In this document: positions 1 through 10,960 of the stretch, one piece after another
Position numbering within the stretch: the stretch's first letter is position 1
Layout: each line of letters begins with the position of its first letter
Assembly (NCBI GenBank): GCA_963662155.1
Contig: OY759267.1
Coordinates: 12,151,623 to 12,215,622, forward strand
Length of the DNA: 64,000 bases
Direction of reading: 5' to 3'
Source: Lamellibrachia columna
Lineage: Eukaryota; Annelida; Polychaeta; Sabellida; Siboglinidae
The notes under the pieces: generated by a model
Told to the model about the DNA's origin: nothing
Databases searched by the model: none
The model's input: the letters and a program-made list of their open reading frames with translations, nothing else
Translations under genes and position numbers: made by a program

Positions 1-889
1 ACTTGCATAAATGTTGACAACTTTTTATAGAAGTGGAAATAGACAGTAAATCAAAGTGCTATAATTTTAACAAATTGCACAAATGATATCAAATTATTAC
101 AATGACTCATTGTTAAGAAGATATACATCTTCTACAAATGCTTCTGATACACAGATATTCTATAATTGTTTTACAAACAATGTACTAATGCCTGAAGGTA
201 AATCGCTTGGCTGCATAAATCATGTGGTTATGAAATGTTTCAAGCACAACCGTGACAATACCAACAAAAGTCAAGTAACTCTAATTGTACACGTGCACGA
301 GTGCGAGCATGTTCAAAACATGTTCGATCTACATATGGGTAGTACATGTGCAAATGTTTGGTCAATTCTGATTCATATAATATTAATAATTAGCATAATT
401 ATAATGCTTGAATATTGAGTTGTTGTTTGCTACATGCAATTAAATATTTTGTTACTTCGCTCTTGTGTGACCAATATTATTATATAGTGCGATTATGAAT
501 CTATGATTACTGTTCAGTCACACGTATGATTATTGTGGTGTGGTGTATTTAAACCATGTTGAAAAAACACTGTTGAAGAGGATGAAGAAGTGGATGAAAC
601 TCTGTAGAGATGCTAATTGCAGTATTGCAATACATTCGCTAACTGAACGAAAACTAATTTTGTTTCCTATATTTTAAGGGATGATAGTCTTTTACATAAT
701 TTACAAATGTATTTCATATGCAAATTATTAGTTTTACTCTTTTTCCTCAGCTTCACCCTAAAATAGGTTGTCCTCGTAGACAAGTCCAAAAACCCATTAC
801 TGTATATTCACCCACCTATAGATAGTATTAAACACAATATAAATGTGTTAACATGAACTTCAATAATATGAATACCTATCATACCTTGG
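1..889. other. AT-rich sequence, no recognisable gene
   Basis: Contains one 111-codon open frame (83-418, +) with a hydrophobic isoleucine-rich C-terminus. I recognise no family in it and it has no repeat partner in the window; it is probably a chance frame. The rest is low-complexity AT-rich DNA leading into the 5' region of the LINE that follows. Confidence 0.4.
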
Positions 890-1102
890 ATCATTACCCG
901 GTGCCGTTATACAATTTCTGAGCTATTGGCAAATATGACATTACTAACACTAACAGGCTTTCCCCAAGACATACTTTCCCAGAGTCGCCCTGGAGTAACC
1001 CTTCTATTTTCACACCATACACTCCTTGGGAGTACACCTGCACTCCGAGTTAGGTACACTGGCTGTAGAAGGAAATTTAATAAGTAACCTGGAATCCAGA
1101 AA

Positions 1103-2128
1103 ATGCCACCAACGGGAGGAAGTAGTGGAGCAGTCACAGAAAAAAGTAAAGTGTGGGTTATGAAAAGAAATGTGGCAACATCTGACAAGAGTCTTAAATG
1201 CGAGTACTGCGGGATATGGTTTTATATTGAATGTGAAGAAGTCACTGAGGTGGAATATAAATTTATCAATAATCTTGGAGAACAACTGCATTGGTTTTGT
1301 AAAGCATGCTATTCTAAAGCAGTTGAAATGTTAAAACTGGTGCAAAGGCTTCAAGATAAACATGATGAACTAGAGTCAAAGGTAGACCAACTTACCATTA
1401 AAGTTGATGAGATATCAGAAATGAGAGGAACACATAAGGAAAAAGTCTGTCAAATTGTACATGAAGAGGTAGAACTTAGAGAAATGAACTTAGAGAAAAG
1501 GAGTCAAAGAGCTCAAATGTGGTCATCAGAAATCTGGATGAAATAGATGAGGTAGGTAGATGGGAGAACAACAAAGATCAGCACAACATTTGATTCATGA
1601 TGTACTGGATCTGACGGAAGTCGAAGTAATATCAGCAACCAGAATCCCAGAAACAAAAGCAGATGATACGAGCAGAATGATGATTGTAGCACTCAGTAAC
1701 CGCAGCATGAGAGGGAGAGTGCTAAATAGGGTAACAAAGAAACTGCAAGAAAAAGAGGAATGGAAATGTCTTCATTAGTGCAGACCTGATGAAAAAAGGG
1801 AGTGGGAGAAACATTATCAACTCAGAAAGAACTGAGGGAAAGGCAAAAGGGTAAAAAAAACTTATTCATCCAAAAGGGCCACATTGTAGAGTCCGGGTAC
1901 ACCAAGATGCAAGACACCCAGCCAATACAGGGAAAGGACACAGTAAGAAGGTCACCCCCCAGGCAGGACAGCAAAGAAACACCACCACCGAAAACACACA
2001 GCCAGGCCTCACCAGCACCCCCAAGGAGGGGCAGCCAGTCAGAAGCAACACCCCCCAGGAGGGGCATTCAGTCAGTTATGGCACCCCCCAGGAGGGGCAG
2101 CCAATCCACAAAGGCAACAAGAAAGTAA
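1103..2128 (+). pseudogene. CR1/L2-like LINE ORF1 protein, frameshifted
   Basis: ORF1 proteins of CR1/L2-like LINEs bind the element's RNA; many carry a PHD-type zinc finger, a coiled coil and an RRM-like fold. Seen here in order: a finger with CEYC followed by WFYIEC and a WFCKAC pair (about 1195-1320), a heptad-rich coiled coil (KLVQRLQDKHDELESKVDQL, about 1330-1400), an RRM-like stretch ending in RMMIVALSNRSMRGRVLN (about 1560-1730), and a proline-rich tail. The protein is spread over three frames, with shifts near 1160, 1520-1560 and 1770-1800. The first CxxC of the finger is lost by the shift near 1160, and the usual WFHIEC histidine is tyrosine. The endonuclease start follows directly, supporting a single element. 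This copy is dead. The assignment rests on domain order and wording of the motifs, not on a database match. Confidence 0.75.
2015..2113 (+). repeat. 33-bp in-frame tandem repeat in ORF1 tail
   Basis: Three adjacent 33-bp units encode an 11-residue motif of the form (A/T)PPRRG(S/I)QSxx. The period is a multiple of three and the units differ by substitution only, so the repeat grew while the frame was under selection or soon after. It forms a basic, proline-rich C-terminal tail. Confidence 0.8.
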
Positions 2129-2255
2129 ATGTAGGGGCAAGGGAGGATAGCACTAACAAAGTAGCACTAATCTGTACATAAACACAAGTGCATAAACGAG
2201 CAGAGGAAAGGTGGATGGAACACTGAAGGAGCACTGATCATATTAATATAAAAAA

Positions 2256-2628
2256 CTAAAAATAATATCAATAAATGCAAGAAGTCTCCTAAACAAGCTG
2301 GACAAGATGCAGAGTGTAGCAATTGAGGAGAACCCAGACTTAATATGTGCAACAGAAACATGGGCGCACAAGGACATATCAGACGCAGAACTAAACCTTG
2401 AAAGATACGTGATTAGAAATGACAGAGATGAAGAAAGTGTGGAGGCTGTCTTATATATATACGAGAAAACATCAACTTTATCCAACGTGAGGAACTTACA
2501 TCAACATATAACACAGAAACGATATGGTGTAGCATTATTATGGATACAGGGTCCCACCTACTAGGGGATTGTTACTACAGTACATCTGCAGACCTAGAAA
2601 GTGAACTAGCACTCCATGCACTGCTAAA
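2256..2628 (+). pseudogene. CR1-like LINE, APE endonuclease N-terminal fragment
   Basis: Begins with the strand-1 motif INARSLLNKLDKM, then LICATETW (the catalytic Glu region of APE-type endonucleases). After a frameshift between about 2450 and 2520 comes a stretch reading GDCYYSTSADLESE and LHALLK. The enzyme nicks target DNA to prime reverse transcription. Only the first part of the domain is present: similarity stops where an AAGAAAAT-rich tract begins. The next block expected in this family (GDFN motif) is found at 5477-5733 on the opposite strand, which suggests a rearrangement rather than simple truncation. Confidence 0.75.
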
Positions 2629-3150
2629 AATAATTTTCTTGTTTTACTAAAAAAAACCTTACAAGAACATTTTCTAGGGAGCCACGTAAGAAAATTATTT
2701 TAGTGATTTAAGAAATTTTTCATAAGAAAAATGTTCTTGGCTTCAGAAAATAGTTTCTAAAATCAAGAGAAGGCTATAGAAATATTTTCTTATTTATCCA
2801 AGAAAAAATGTCTTATCTAAGAAATGTTTTTTCTGAAATAAGAAAAGCATTTTATAAATCAAGAAAAAAGCAACATTTTTCTTAAATTATTTTCTAGGGA
2901 GCCTCACAAGAAAATTTTTAAATCAAGAAATGTTTTCTTAAATTGAATAAGAATATTTTTCTTGCAGTCATTTTGGATGTTTCACGTTAGTAAAAATATT
3001 TTCTGAAAACAAGAAAAACCTTCTAAATGACTTTATCTTGGAATAAGAAAATTTTTCTCATTTAAATATTTTTCTTATAAAAAGAAAAACTACTGATCAC
3101 TGCATGTCAGCAATCATTTCTGAAAATAAGACAATTTTCTTACCACAAAA
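2629..3150. repeat. AAGAAAA/TTTTCTT low-complexity tract
   Basis: About 500 bp dominated by AAGAAAA and its complement TTTTCTT, occurring on both strands every 10-20 bases, with the phrase TTTTCTAGGGAGCC twice (near 2670 and 2890). The alternation makes many short hairpins possible. A related tract lies at 5739-5945. No coding potential is visible. Confidence 0.7.
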
Positions 3151-5085
3151 TGCAAATTGCGATGAAGAGTATCAATTATCAAGGAACATACTACCATGAA
3201 ATGACAAAAGGGAGCAAGTGATATGTTTGCCATCACAATGATGGAACTATCACAATGATGGGACCAAAAGCCATATTTTAACATAATAAAACCGTTTAGA
3301 TGGAAGATTTTCTACAGATGACACGGCATAAAGGAGCAAGTGACAATGGAATAGTGTTTTATTATGAGAAAAGGAAATGTGTGACCAATAGCATCACGTG
3401 TTATTGCGACAGCCATACAATCAGTCTGCAGCTCTTATACCAAGTAAGGTCATTCCTTGTTAAATCAACCAATTTTCAGGACATTAAAAAAGGTGATGTC
3501 TCAGAATGTCCTAACATTTTAACCAATTAGCAAATGGTTATATCTGAGCAACTTTGCAGAAAAACTAAGCTAAGGGGTAAACGCACTTGTTATATTTTCA
3601 GGTGCCTCTAACTACAGAGCTTAAATTTGCTGAATGTCTAGATATATTCGTACAGATGTGCATCACAAAATTAAAGAATGATAATGAGAAGGACAATGTA
3701 TGTACAGAATGTGCAAAAAAAAATTTTTTTATTTTATTTTTATTTCCGAGAGTGATTTTAGCAGTCTGTATTTCAAATTTTATAGGACAAGTTCCAAGTT
3801 GCTACTGTATGCTGTCAGGGATACTTGTAATGACTTCTTAGTTCAATAGGAATGTAGTTACTATATCTTCAGAAAAATTCAGCCTTAAACTCGATATTTA
3901 ACGAATTTCAACTTTCAGAATGAGATTGTTGGACAAGTCTTATGATCACCGTATTTGCACTGTGTACGATCCTTTACATACTGCAGCTGAAATATAACTG
4001 TTCTGTCTAATTATCTTTTCTCCCAAATTGGCGAGTTACAAATTTATAAAACTATTACAAGTTACTGCACAACAACAAATAGCAATGGTTATACCTTGTT
4101 GACACAAAAACTGGAAAAGGTCGCATGCCCGAACTTTGAGCATTGCCAAATAAAACAAATCAAAGCATTACTTAATTCTAAAAATGTCAAATGATTACAA
4201 CAACTGGTCACATAATTCTGTCATAAGACCTGCCTCGTTGTTTCTTAAAGGCAGTTATTCATTATTAACTTATTCAAGGGTGATTTGATTGCACTTGCTA
4301 CTGTCACAAATTTTTGTGTGTCAATAACTTAATTTATAAAATGACAAAATGGAGCAAGTGACACAAAGTCAACGAATAACCATGTCACAAAAAAGTACTA
4401 ATAATTTGTATAAATACACTTAGTCAAATAGTCCAAAGAATGGTGTACAATTGCTGTGCTGTAATATGCACAAGAGAGCAAACCAAAATATGTTTTGTCC
4501 GATATTTAAAAAACCATCGTCACTTGCTCACTTTTGTCATTTCACAGCAATATATTGTAAAATGCAAGGTCACAGATTTAAACACCGAACGCACACAAAC
4601 ACTCATTACAGCCTTTGTACCTCTACAGAACGGGTGACCTTATAAGAGGGGACTACTGGCACAGTAAAGTACAAACACACACATTAACGTCCCAGCCCAA
4701 ACAATTAGTTTGCACTCAATCAATAAACTTATTAATTGTTCTGGTGATTTAGAATATAAATCTCTTGCGGAAAGTTTTTACGATTTTTTAAGTCATTGAC
4801 AAATTTAATTTTTTTAATTCTTGTATTTGTGTATTCCAAGGCCCAAACAACATAACCATTAATAATAATATCATAAACCAGATGGTATTGGCTTTGTAGT
4901 TAATTAAATTTAGAGAAATGTAAATAAGCCATGATTTCGTTCTGGAGACTCGCTCTTAGTGCCACAGATTTCACCCACATACTAACATCGACCTATAGAA
5001 CACATAAAACATTGACATACCGGTAGTCTTAGGAATTTGTGCTACTTGCATTAGAAATACACCTATGAAATCCTAACTTACATAC
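3151..5085. other. No gene seen; dispersed GGAGCAAGTGA repeats
   Basis: A motif of about 25 bp centred on ATGACAAAA and GGAGCAAGTGA occurs at 3195-3222, 3318-3343 and 4339-4363 on the + strand and at 4519-4544 on the - strand. The first and last copies therefore form an inverted pair about 1.3 kb apart, which may mark the ends of a degenerate non-autonomous element. Open frames here (3300-3530, 3587-3841, 4440-4645) resemble nothing I know. Confidence 0.5.
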
Positions 5086-5470
5086 AATGATAGAACATTG
5101 GCAATTAATGTAAATGAAAGGTAACATATAAAGGAACCAAAAAATTTAGATTTTATTAATATATCTTTATTAGATCCAAAGATATTGTGATTTTTGCATT
5201 TTGTGTATCTCATATAGAGGCAAAATACTGTAATTTTTTTTACTTTCAATAAATGTATGGTTAAAACGGCATAACTTTTTTGTTTGTATATATATATATT
5301 TTAATAATTTCTTCAGGAGTTGCAAGCACATTAAGTAGGGTCATACATATAGTCCAGTCACGTCTCATTAATAATAACTCGGTTAATGCAATTAATAAGC
5401 CAATATTGGCTAATTAGTGTGTAAATAATAAGTCAATAGTGGCTAATTAGTGTGTAAAGTCACATATCAC
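5086..5470 (-). repeat. Left arm of about 380-bp inverted repeat
   Basis: Read on the - strand this matches 10797-11170 over almost its whole length with small indels; for example AGGAGTTGCAAGCACATTAA is present in both as complements. The two arms are 5.3 kb apart. The distal part overlaps the satellite-like monomers seen at 10205-10960 (TTAGCCAATATTG and TAACTGAGTTA motifs). Confidence 0.85.
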
Positions 5471-5476
5471 AATGTT

Positions 5477-5733
5477 GTGATCACTGAATGGTTCTCTTAT
5501 TCTAATATTGTCGACCATGTTTGGTTCGGAGGAAAAAATAAGGTCTAGTGTATTCTAACCCCTGATAGCATTGTGGACATGTGTTAGGAAAAGGTTTTGT
5601 GTGAGGTCCATGAATCGTCTTCCCTCAGGTTCTGCCTGCAGTCGGGTCCAGTCAATAGTTCTATGGTTAAAATCACCTATTATTACTACACTGTTGCATG
5701 TTGTACATGATGTACGCAGTAGTTCACACTGCC
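5477..5733 (-). pseudogene. CR1-like LINE, APE endonuclease C-terminal fragment
   Basis: The - strand reads VVIIGDFNHRTIDW, then EGRRFMDLTQNLFLTHVHN, one in-frame stop, then NTLDLIFSSEPNMV and FSDHN. GDFN and the terminal SDH are hallmark APE endonuclease motifs (catalytic Asp/Asn and the Asp-His pair), in the order expected for CR1-like LINEs. It begins almost exactly where the + strand endonuclease fragment at 2256-2628 stops, so both pieces may belong to one element split by inversion. The - strand upstream side is bordered by an AAGAAA-rich tract, as is the break at 2628. The fragment cannot encode an active enzyme. Confidence 0.75.
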
Positions 5734-6607
5734 AAAAATTATATTCTTATACAAAAAAATATTTCTTGAAACAAGGAAAGTTTCTTGAATTAAGAAACAG
5801 TGTAGAAATTTTTTCTTTGCAAGTTCCAGATATGTGATTAATGAAACTTTCTCGGATGAAGAAGATATTTCTTTCTGAAGAAAGATTTTAGATAAATATT
5901 CTTAATGCTCACATTTTTTTCTTGAATTAAGTTAGTTTCCACATCTGGATAATCTAGTACCAGGGTGGTAATAGAAGCTGTGCTGCTTATACAATTAGTA
6001 GGAAAAACATGATAAAAGACTTCTGGATGATTTGATTTGTATCATGTTCATTCCATGAGACAAAAGGTAAGAATGTTGTCCAGGCATATTCTTTTATAGC
6101 AATTTGACATGTGGCCCGGCCATGCAATAAACACAGTGAGTACATTTTGTGTGCAGCAGCCGGGCTGTTTGAAAAATGGCAGTTTGCATTTGTTATTATA
6201 TCCAGTACTTTCAACTTGTCAACTTGATCATGAATAGAAATGAAAATACCCAATTTTATAATATTTGCACACAGAATCAAGATAATTAGACCAAATCACA
6301 ACTGCAGCAAGAAATGTATGAATCATTTAGAAATTTTTTTATTTCAAGACGTTCCGGCTGAAGTTCTTCCATTGATTTCGATTATTTGATCTCAGCCAGT
6401 CTAGATCTTGCTGGTTTCGAACACGCTTGCTGACTTCCTGCAGATCTTTGTCAAGAACAGTTGGGAGTGTTGTTCATGGTCGCCCTCGCCAGCCAGCAAC
6501 GTCAGTGGGTGTGAAATATTGGTCTATGGCCAGCTGTGCAGGGACTTCACGTTGCATGCGAAGCACATATATATACTGTATATATATAAATATATATATA
6601 TAAAATA
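5734..6607. other. AAGAAA tract and unassigned sequence
   Basis: 5739-5945 repeats the AAGAAA/TTTCTT composition of 2629-3150. The remainder, including a GC-richer stretch at about 6350-6560, has no gene or repeat partner that I can see. Confidence 0.4.
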
Positions 6608-6690
6608 GCAATATTCACAGTTAACTGTCTCATATATCCTGGAATAAAAAATCCTATATCGTAATTATATTATGCAACCTACATCTCAAC
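6608..6690 (+). repeat. Inner inverted repeat, left copy
   Basis: Contains CAATATTCACAGTTAACTG and TATATCCTGGAATAAAAAA; its reverse complement is at 9590-9673 with a few substitutions. The pair encloses the reverse-transcriptase block on its - strand and lies inside the larger inverted repeat (5086-5470 / 10797-11170). A third inverted pair, TTAGCATGCTATTTCAACAG at 6733-6775 and its complement at 10300-10345, is also present. Confidence 0.8.
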
Positions 6691-6710
6691 CAATTTTATT
6701 GGTTGAGATG
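6682..6710. repeat. 13-bp perfect hairpin
   Basis: Arms CATCTCAACCAAT (6682-6694) and ATTGGTTGAGATG (6698-6710) with a 3-base loop. It is followed directly by TA repeats. No promoter or terminator function is inferred. Confidence 0.8.
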
Positions 6711-6786
6711 TATATATATATACATATATACAGTTAACAATGGCTAATTAGCATGCTATTTCAACAGACCAATACATACATTGTTA

Positions 6787-6825
<39 letters not shown>

Positions 6826-6828
<3 letters not shown>

Positions 6829-8275
6829 ACAAGATTTAACAAGATTGCCATCCCAAACAACAAGTTCCAGATGGCAAAGTGAACAAGGAAGCCATTGGCT
6901 TATCGAGAGTCCAACAATTTTCTCATCTATGTGTAGCCCACCCTTATCAAATATCTGTAAATTCTATTTTTAAACATATTCACACTACTAGCATTAACAC
7001 AATCATTTGGCAGTTTGTTCCATTCATTTGTCACCCTCTGTGAGAAAGAGTACTTTCTCATGTCCAACCTATACTGCTCCTTAACTAATGCTGCTTTGTG
7101 TCCTCTGGTTCTACTGACTTCTTTAAGTTTGAAGAACATATTCCTATCAACATCCTCATAACCATTCACTATTTAAAATACTTCTATTTGGTCTCCTCTT
7201 AGTCTCCTGGTCTCTAGTGTTGTCAAACCACATTGTAATAAGCGTTTTTCGTAACTAAGGTCTCTCAATTCTGGAATCATTTTGGTTGCTCTTCGTTGTA
7301 TTCTTTCTAGCTTGTCTATGTCCTTTTTACAATACGGCCTCCATGCTTGAATACAATATTCCAAATGTGGTCTAACTATTGCTTTGTACAGGGGTACAAT
7401 TAGCTGTTTCTCCTTATACATGATAGTTCTCCTAATTAGCCCTAGAATTTGATTTCCTTTTGAAGCAGCAATCCCACATTGCTCTGAAACTTTCATGTCA
7501 GCAGTAAATGTTACTCCTAAGTCCTTTTCTTGTGTGGTTCTACCTAGTACAGCATCCCCCATTTTATATTCTTTGTCCATGTTTCCATGTCCTATGTGTA
7601 TACATTTGCACTTCCCAAAATTTAATAACATTTGCCATTTTTCTGACCATTTAACTAATTTATCTAGATCATCCTGTAAACTTTGTTTATCTGTATCATT
7701 TGTAACCTTTCTGAATACATATGTGTCATCTGCAAATTTGAGTACTTTGCTAGATATGTCATCTTCTAGATCATTTATATATATTAAAAACAGTATAGGG
7801 ACTAATACTGATCCCTGTGGTACCCCACTCAAAACCGATTTCCAATTTGAAATCTCATCGTCTACTATTACTCTCTGTCTTCTGTGTGTAAGCCACTTTT
7901 CTATCCAGTTGATTACATCATTACCTATACCATGGGCTTTTAGTTTATGTATCAACCTTTGGTGTGGTACTTTATCGAAAGCTTTCTGAAAATCTAAGTA
8001 GACAACATCCACTGGTAACCCGTCATCTACCCACTTTGTAATTTCTTTAAAAAAAACAAGAGATTGGTTAGACATGACCTTGCTTTTAGGAACCCATGTT
8101 GAGATGTATTTATTAAATTATGTTTTACAAGGAATACCACCATGTGGTCTCTAATTAATGTTTCAAGTAATTTACATACAACTGATGTTAAACTCACTGG
8201 TCTGTAATTTTCTGGCTTGTTCCTCGATCCTTTCTTAAATAGTGGCGTAATGTTTGCTTCTTTCCATTCTGAAGG

Positions 8276-8279
<4 letters not shown>
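6826..8279 (-). pseudogene. CR1-like LINE reverse transcriptase with 3' end (copy A)
   Basis: Encodes most of a LINE RT on the - strand. Order from the N-terminal side: PSEWKEANITPLFKKG and YRPVSLTSVVCKLLE; motif A VYLDFQKAFDKVPH; motif B SGVPQGSVLVPILF; motif C LKFADDTYVF with both catalytic aspartates; then the C-terminal RRATKMIPEL and RLRGDQIEVF region, and a tail with YSFSQRVTNEWNKLP. Lesions: a frameshift in the poly-A run at about 8049-8056 and a nonsense codon near 7170. The 3' end is a short tandem tail of ATTTAACAAG (seen on +) at 6826-6848, shared with the copy at 28575. The 5' end is cut abruptly at a (TA)n run. RT copies the element's RNA at a nicked target; this copy is inactive. 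Confidence 0.9.

Positions 8280-8347
<68 letters not shown>
8280..8347. repeat. (TA)n microsatellite
   Basis: About 34 uninterrupted TA dinucleotides directly at the 5' truncation point of the LINE RT fragment. The same RT/TA junction recurs at about 8834 and 9334, so the junction was copied. Confidence 0.95.
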
Positions 8348-8350
<3 letters not shown>

Positions 8351-8550
8351 TAACATTATATTAACATAACATATTATTTTAGATATATATATATATATAT
8401 TCTAAAATAATATGTTATGTTAATATAATGTTACTAATATATATATATATATATTAGTAACATTATATTAACATAACGTATTATTTTAGGATATATACTT
8501 TATTGGTTTACTTGTAGGTTGCATATAATTATGATATAGGACTAATCTAA

Positions 8551-8829
8551 GTACACAACATCCACTGGTGACCCGTCATCTACCCACTTTGTAATTTCTT
8601 CAAAAAAACATAAGAGATTGGTTAGACATGACCTTGCTTTTAGGAACCCATGTTGAGATGTATTTATTAAATTATGTTTTACAAGGAATACCACCATGTG
8701 GTCTCTAATTAATGTTTCGAGTAATTTACATACAACTGATGTTAAACTCACTGGTCTGTAATTTTCTGGCTTGTTCCTCGATCCTTTCTTAAATAGTGGC
8801 GCAATGTTTGCTTCTTTCCATTCTGAAGG

Positions 8830-8833
<4 letters not shown>
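8551..8833 (-). pseudogene. CR1-like RT fragment (copy B)
   Basis: Matches the N-terminal RT part of copy A (from PSEWKEAN to VDVVYLD) with few differences and the same 5' junction with (TA)n. The 3' side is cut after the VVYLD codons and joined to unrelated AT-rich sequence. Shared breakpoints with copy C at both ends show that B and C are duplicates of each other and not separate insertions. Confidence 0.85.
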
Positions 8834-8887
<54 letters not shown>

Positions 8888-9050
8888 ATAGATATATATA
8901 TTCTAAAATAATGTTATGTTAATATAATGTTACTAATATATATATATATATATATTAGTAACATTATATTAACATAACGTATTATTTTAAAATATATACT
9001 TTATTGGTTTACTTGTAGGTTGCATATAATTATGATATAGGACTAATCTA

Positions 9051-9330
9051 AGTACACAACATCCACTGGTGACCCGTCATCTACCCACTTTGTAATTTCT
9101 TCAAAAAAACATAAGAGATTGGTTAGACATGACCTTGCTTTTAGGAACCCATGTTGAGATGTATTTATTAAATTATGTTTTACAAGGAATTCCACCATGT
9201 GGTCTCTAATTAATGTTTCGAGTAATTTACATACAACTGATGTTAAACTCACTGGTCTGTAATTTTCTGGCTTGTTCCTCGATCCTTTCTTAAATAGTGG
9301 CATAATGTTTGCTTCTTTCCATTCTGAAGG

Positions 9331-9334
<4 letters not shown>
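9051..9334 (-). pseudogene. CR1-like RT fragment (copy C)
   Basis: Nearly identical to 8551-8833, including both breakpoints. Differences are a few substitutions, such as MVEFL in place of MVVFL and IMPLFKKG in place of ITPLFKKG. It is a truncated, non-functional tandem copy. Confidence 0.85.
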
Positions 9335-9420
<86 letters not shown>

Positions 9421-9496
9421 ACATTATATTAACATAACATATTATTTTAGAATATATATATATTCTAAAATAATATGTTATGTTAATATAATGTTA

Positions 9497-9540
<44 letters not shown>

Positions 9541-9589
9541 TAACATTATATTAACATAACATATTATTTTAGAATATATACTTTATTGG

Positions 9590-9790
9590 TTTACTTGTAG
9601 GTTGCATATAATTATGATATAGGACTGTTTTTTTATTCCAGGATATATGAGACAGTTAACTGTGAATATTGCTACACTCAACACACAGTGTACTGTGAAC
9701 ATTGACACACTTCACCGGCATGGATTTATGAAACACTGAACTGTGAATATTGTTACACAGCATACAGTGTACTGTGAACAATCGTCATGC
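9590..9790 (+). repeat. Inner inverted repeat, right copy, and short duplication
   Basis: 9590-9673 is the reverse-complement partner of 6608-6690. Immediately after, two copies of a 47-bp block (9655-9702 and 9737-9783) share ACTGTGAATATTG and CAGTGTACTGTGAACA, spaced about 82 bp apart. Confidence 0.7.
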
Positions 9791-10166
9791 ACTTGGCTCC
9801 CCGAGGGAATAATGTAGAATCCTGCGCACAGAAGTCGTCCATTCGACATGAGAAATGCTGGATTCAACAGTGAAATACTGTAAAAAAAATTATAAACATT
9901 ACTTCATGTAGAATTACGTGATGTAAAGTCGACATTATTTTATGAAGCAGTGACTGAAATACAAATTTTGCTGTACTGAACCTGCAGTGTACTGTACATG
10001 TAGGAAATTACAAAATCTCAGAATATATAATAAATTGTGTTATATTTATGCAATGGCATTGTTTTCCTTCATAAAATTTTTTGCCACTCTATATGGAACA
10101 CCAATTAGTATATATTTCTCAAACCATTATTTCACCATTGTTACTATGCAAGAATATTTTGGTGTT

Positions 10167-10169
<3 letters not shown>

Positions 10170-10211
<42 letters not shown>
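10170..10211. repeat. (TA)n microsatellite
   Basis: About 20 TA dinucleotides directly before the first satellite-like monomer. Confidence 0.95.
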
Positions 10212-10214
<3 letters not shown>

Positions 10215-10960
10215 TGGCTGGGAAAGAAAGCCCAGTGTCAAAAATTATACAAATTTCTTCATAATCATGGAAGTTATGGCTTTTTATTGAAATGTATATG
10301 TATGGTCTGTTGAAATAGCATGCTAATTAGCCATTGTTGACTTATTAAATGAGTTACTATTAATGATGTCTAATGTATATTTATGACCCTACTTAATGTG
10401 TTTTGAAATGATATAAGTATCTTCATAATGATGGAAGTTATGTCCTTTTATAAAAAGGTGTTGAAATGTTGCGTTTGTGCATTAATTAGCCAATGTTGAC
10501 TTATTCATTGCATCACTTGAGTTATGAAATGACTGACGTATATTTTATGACCCTGTTTAATGAGTTTGTAAACCCTGAACAAATTATACAAATGTCTTCA
10601 TAATCATGTTATGGCCTTTTATCAAAAGATGTTGGCCTGTTGAGTTTGCACATTAATTAGCCATTATTGACTTATTAATTGCATCAATTGAGTTATGAAA
10701 TGAGTGTGATTTATATGTATGACCCTTGTTAATGAGTGTAAACCCTGAACAAATATCTTCATAATCATGGAAGTTATGGCCTTTTATCAAAATGTGTCAG
10801 TCAGTTGGCTTTACACACTAATTAGCCAATATTGACTTATTAATTGCATTAACTGAGTTATTATTAACGATACGTGACTGGACTATGTATATTTATGACC
10901 TTACTTAATGTGCTTGCAACTCCTGAAGAAATTATTAAAATATATATACAAACAAAAAAG
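10215..10960 (+). repeat. Satellite-like monomers of about 160 bp
   Basis: Four to five diverged head-to-tail monomers. Each contains CTTCATAATCATGGAAGTTA, CCTTTTAT, AATTAGCCA near a TTGACTTATT, TTGAGTTATGAAATGA and a TATGACCCT block. The AATTAGCCA landmark falls near 10325, 10485, 10657 and 10811, giving periods of about 150-175 bp. Reverse-oriented copies occur in 5290-5470 and 6733-6775. Confidence 0.75.

Larger units (their letters stand above)
8346..9590. repeat. TA-hairpin cluster with tandem 480-bp units
   Basis: A core of about 36 bp beginning TAGTAACATTATATTAACAT occurs repeatedly in alternating orientation (near 8347, 8410, 8455, 8905, 8955, 9415, 9475 and 9538), separated by TA runs, so each neighbouring pair can fold into a hairpin. 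Units at about 8455-8880 and 8955-9400 each also contain the same truncated LINE RT fragment and the GGTTGCATATAATTATGATA block. The arrangement is a tandem duplication of one already rearranged locus. Confidence 0.8.

Noticed and set aside
7495..7989. 164-codon + strand frame
   Set aside because: Antisense to the LINE RT, which has motifs A, B and C on the other strand.
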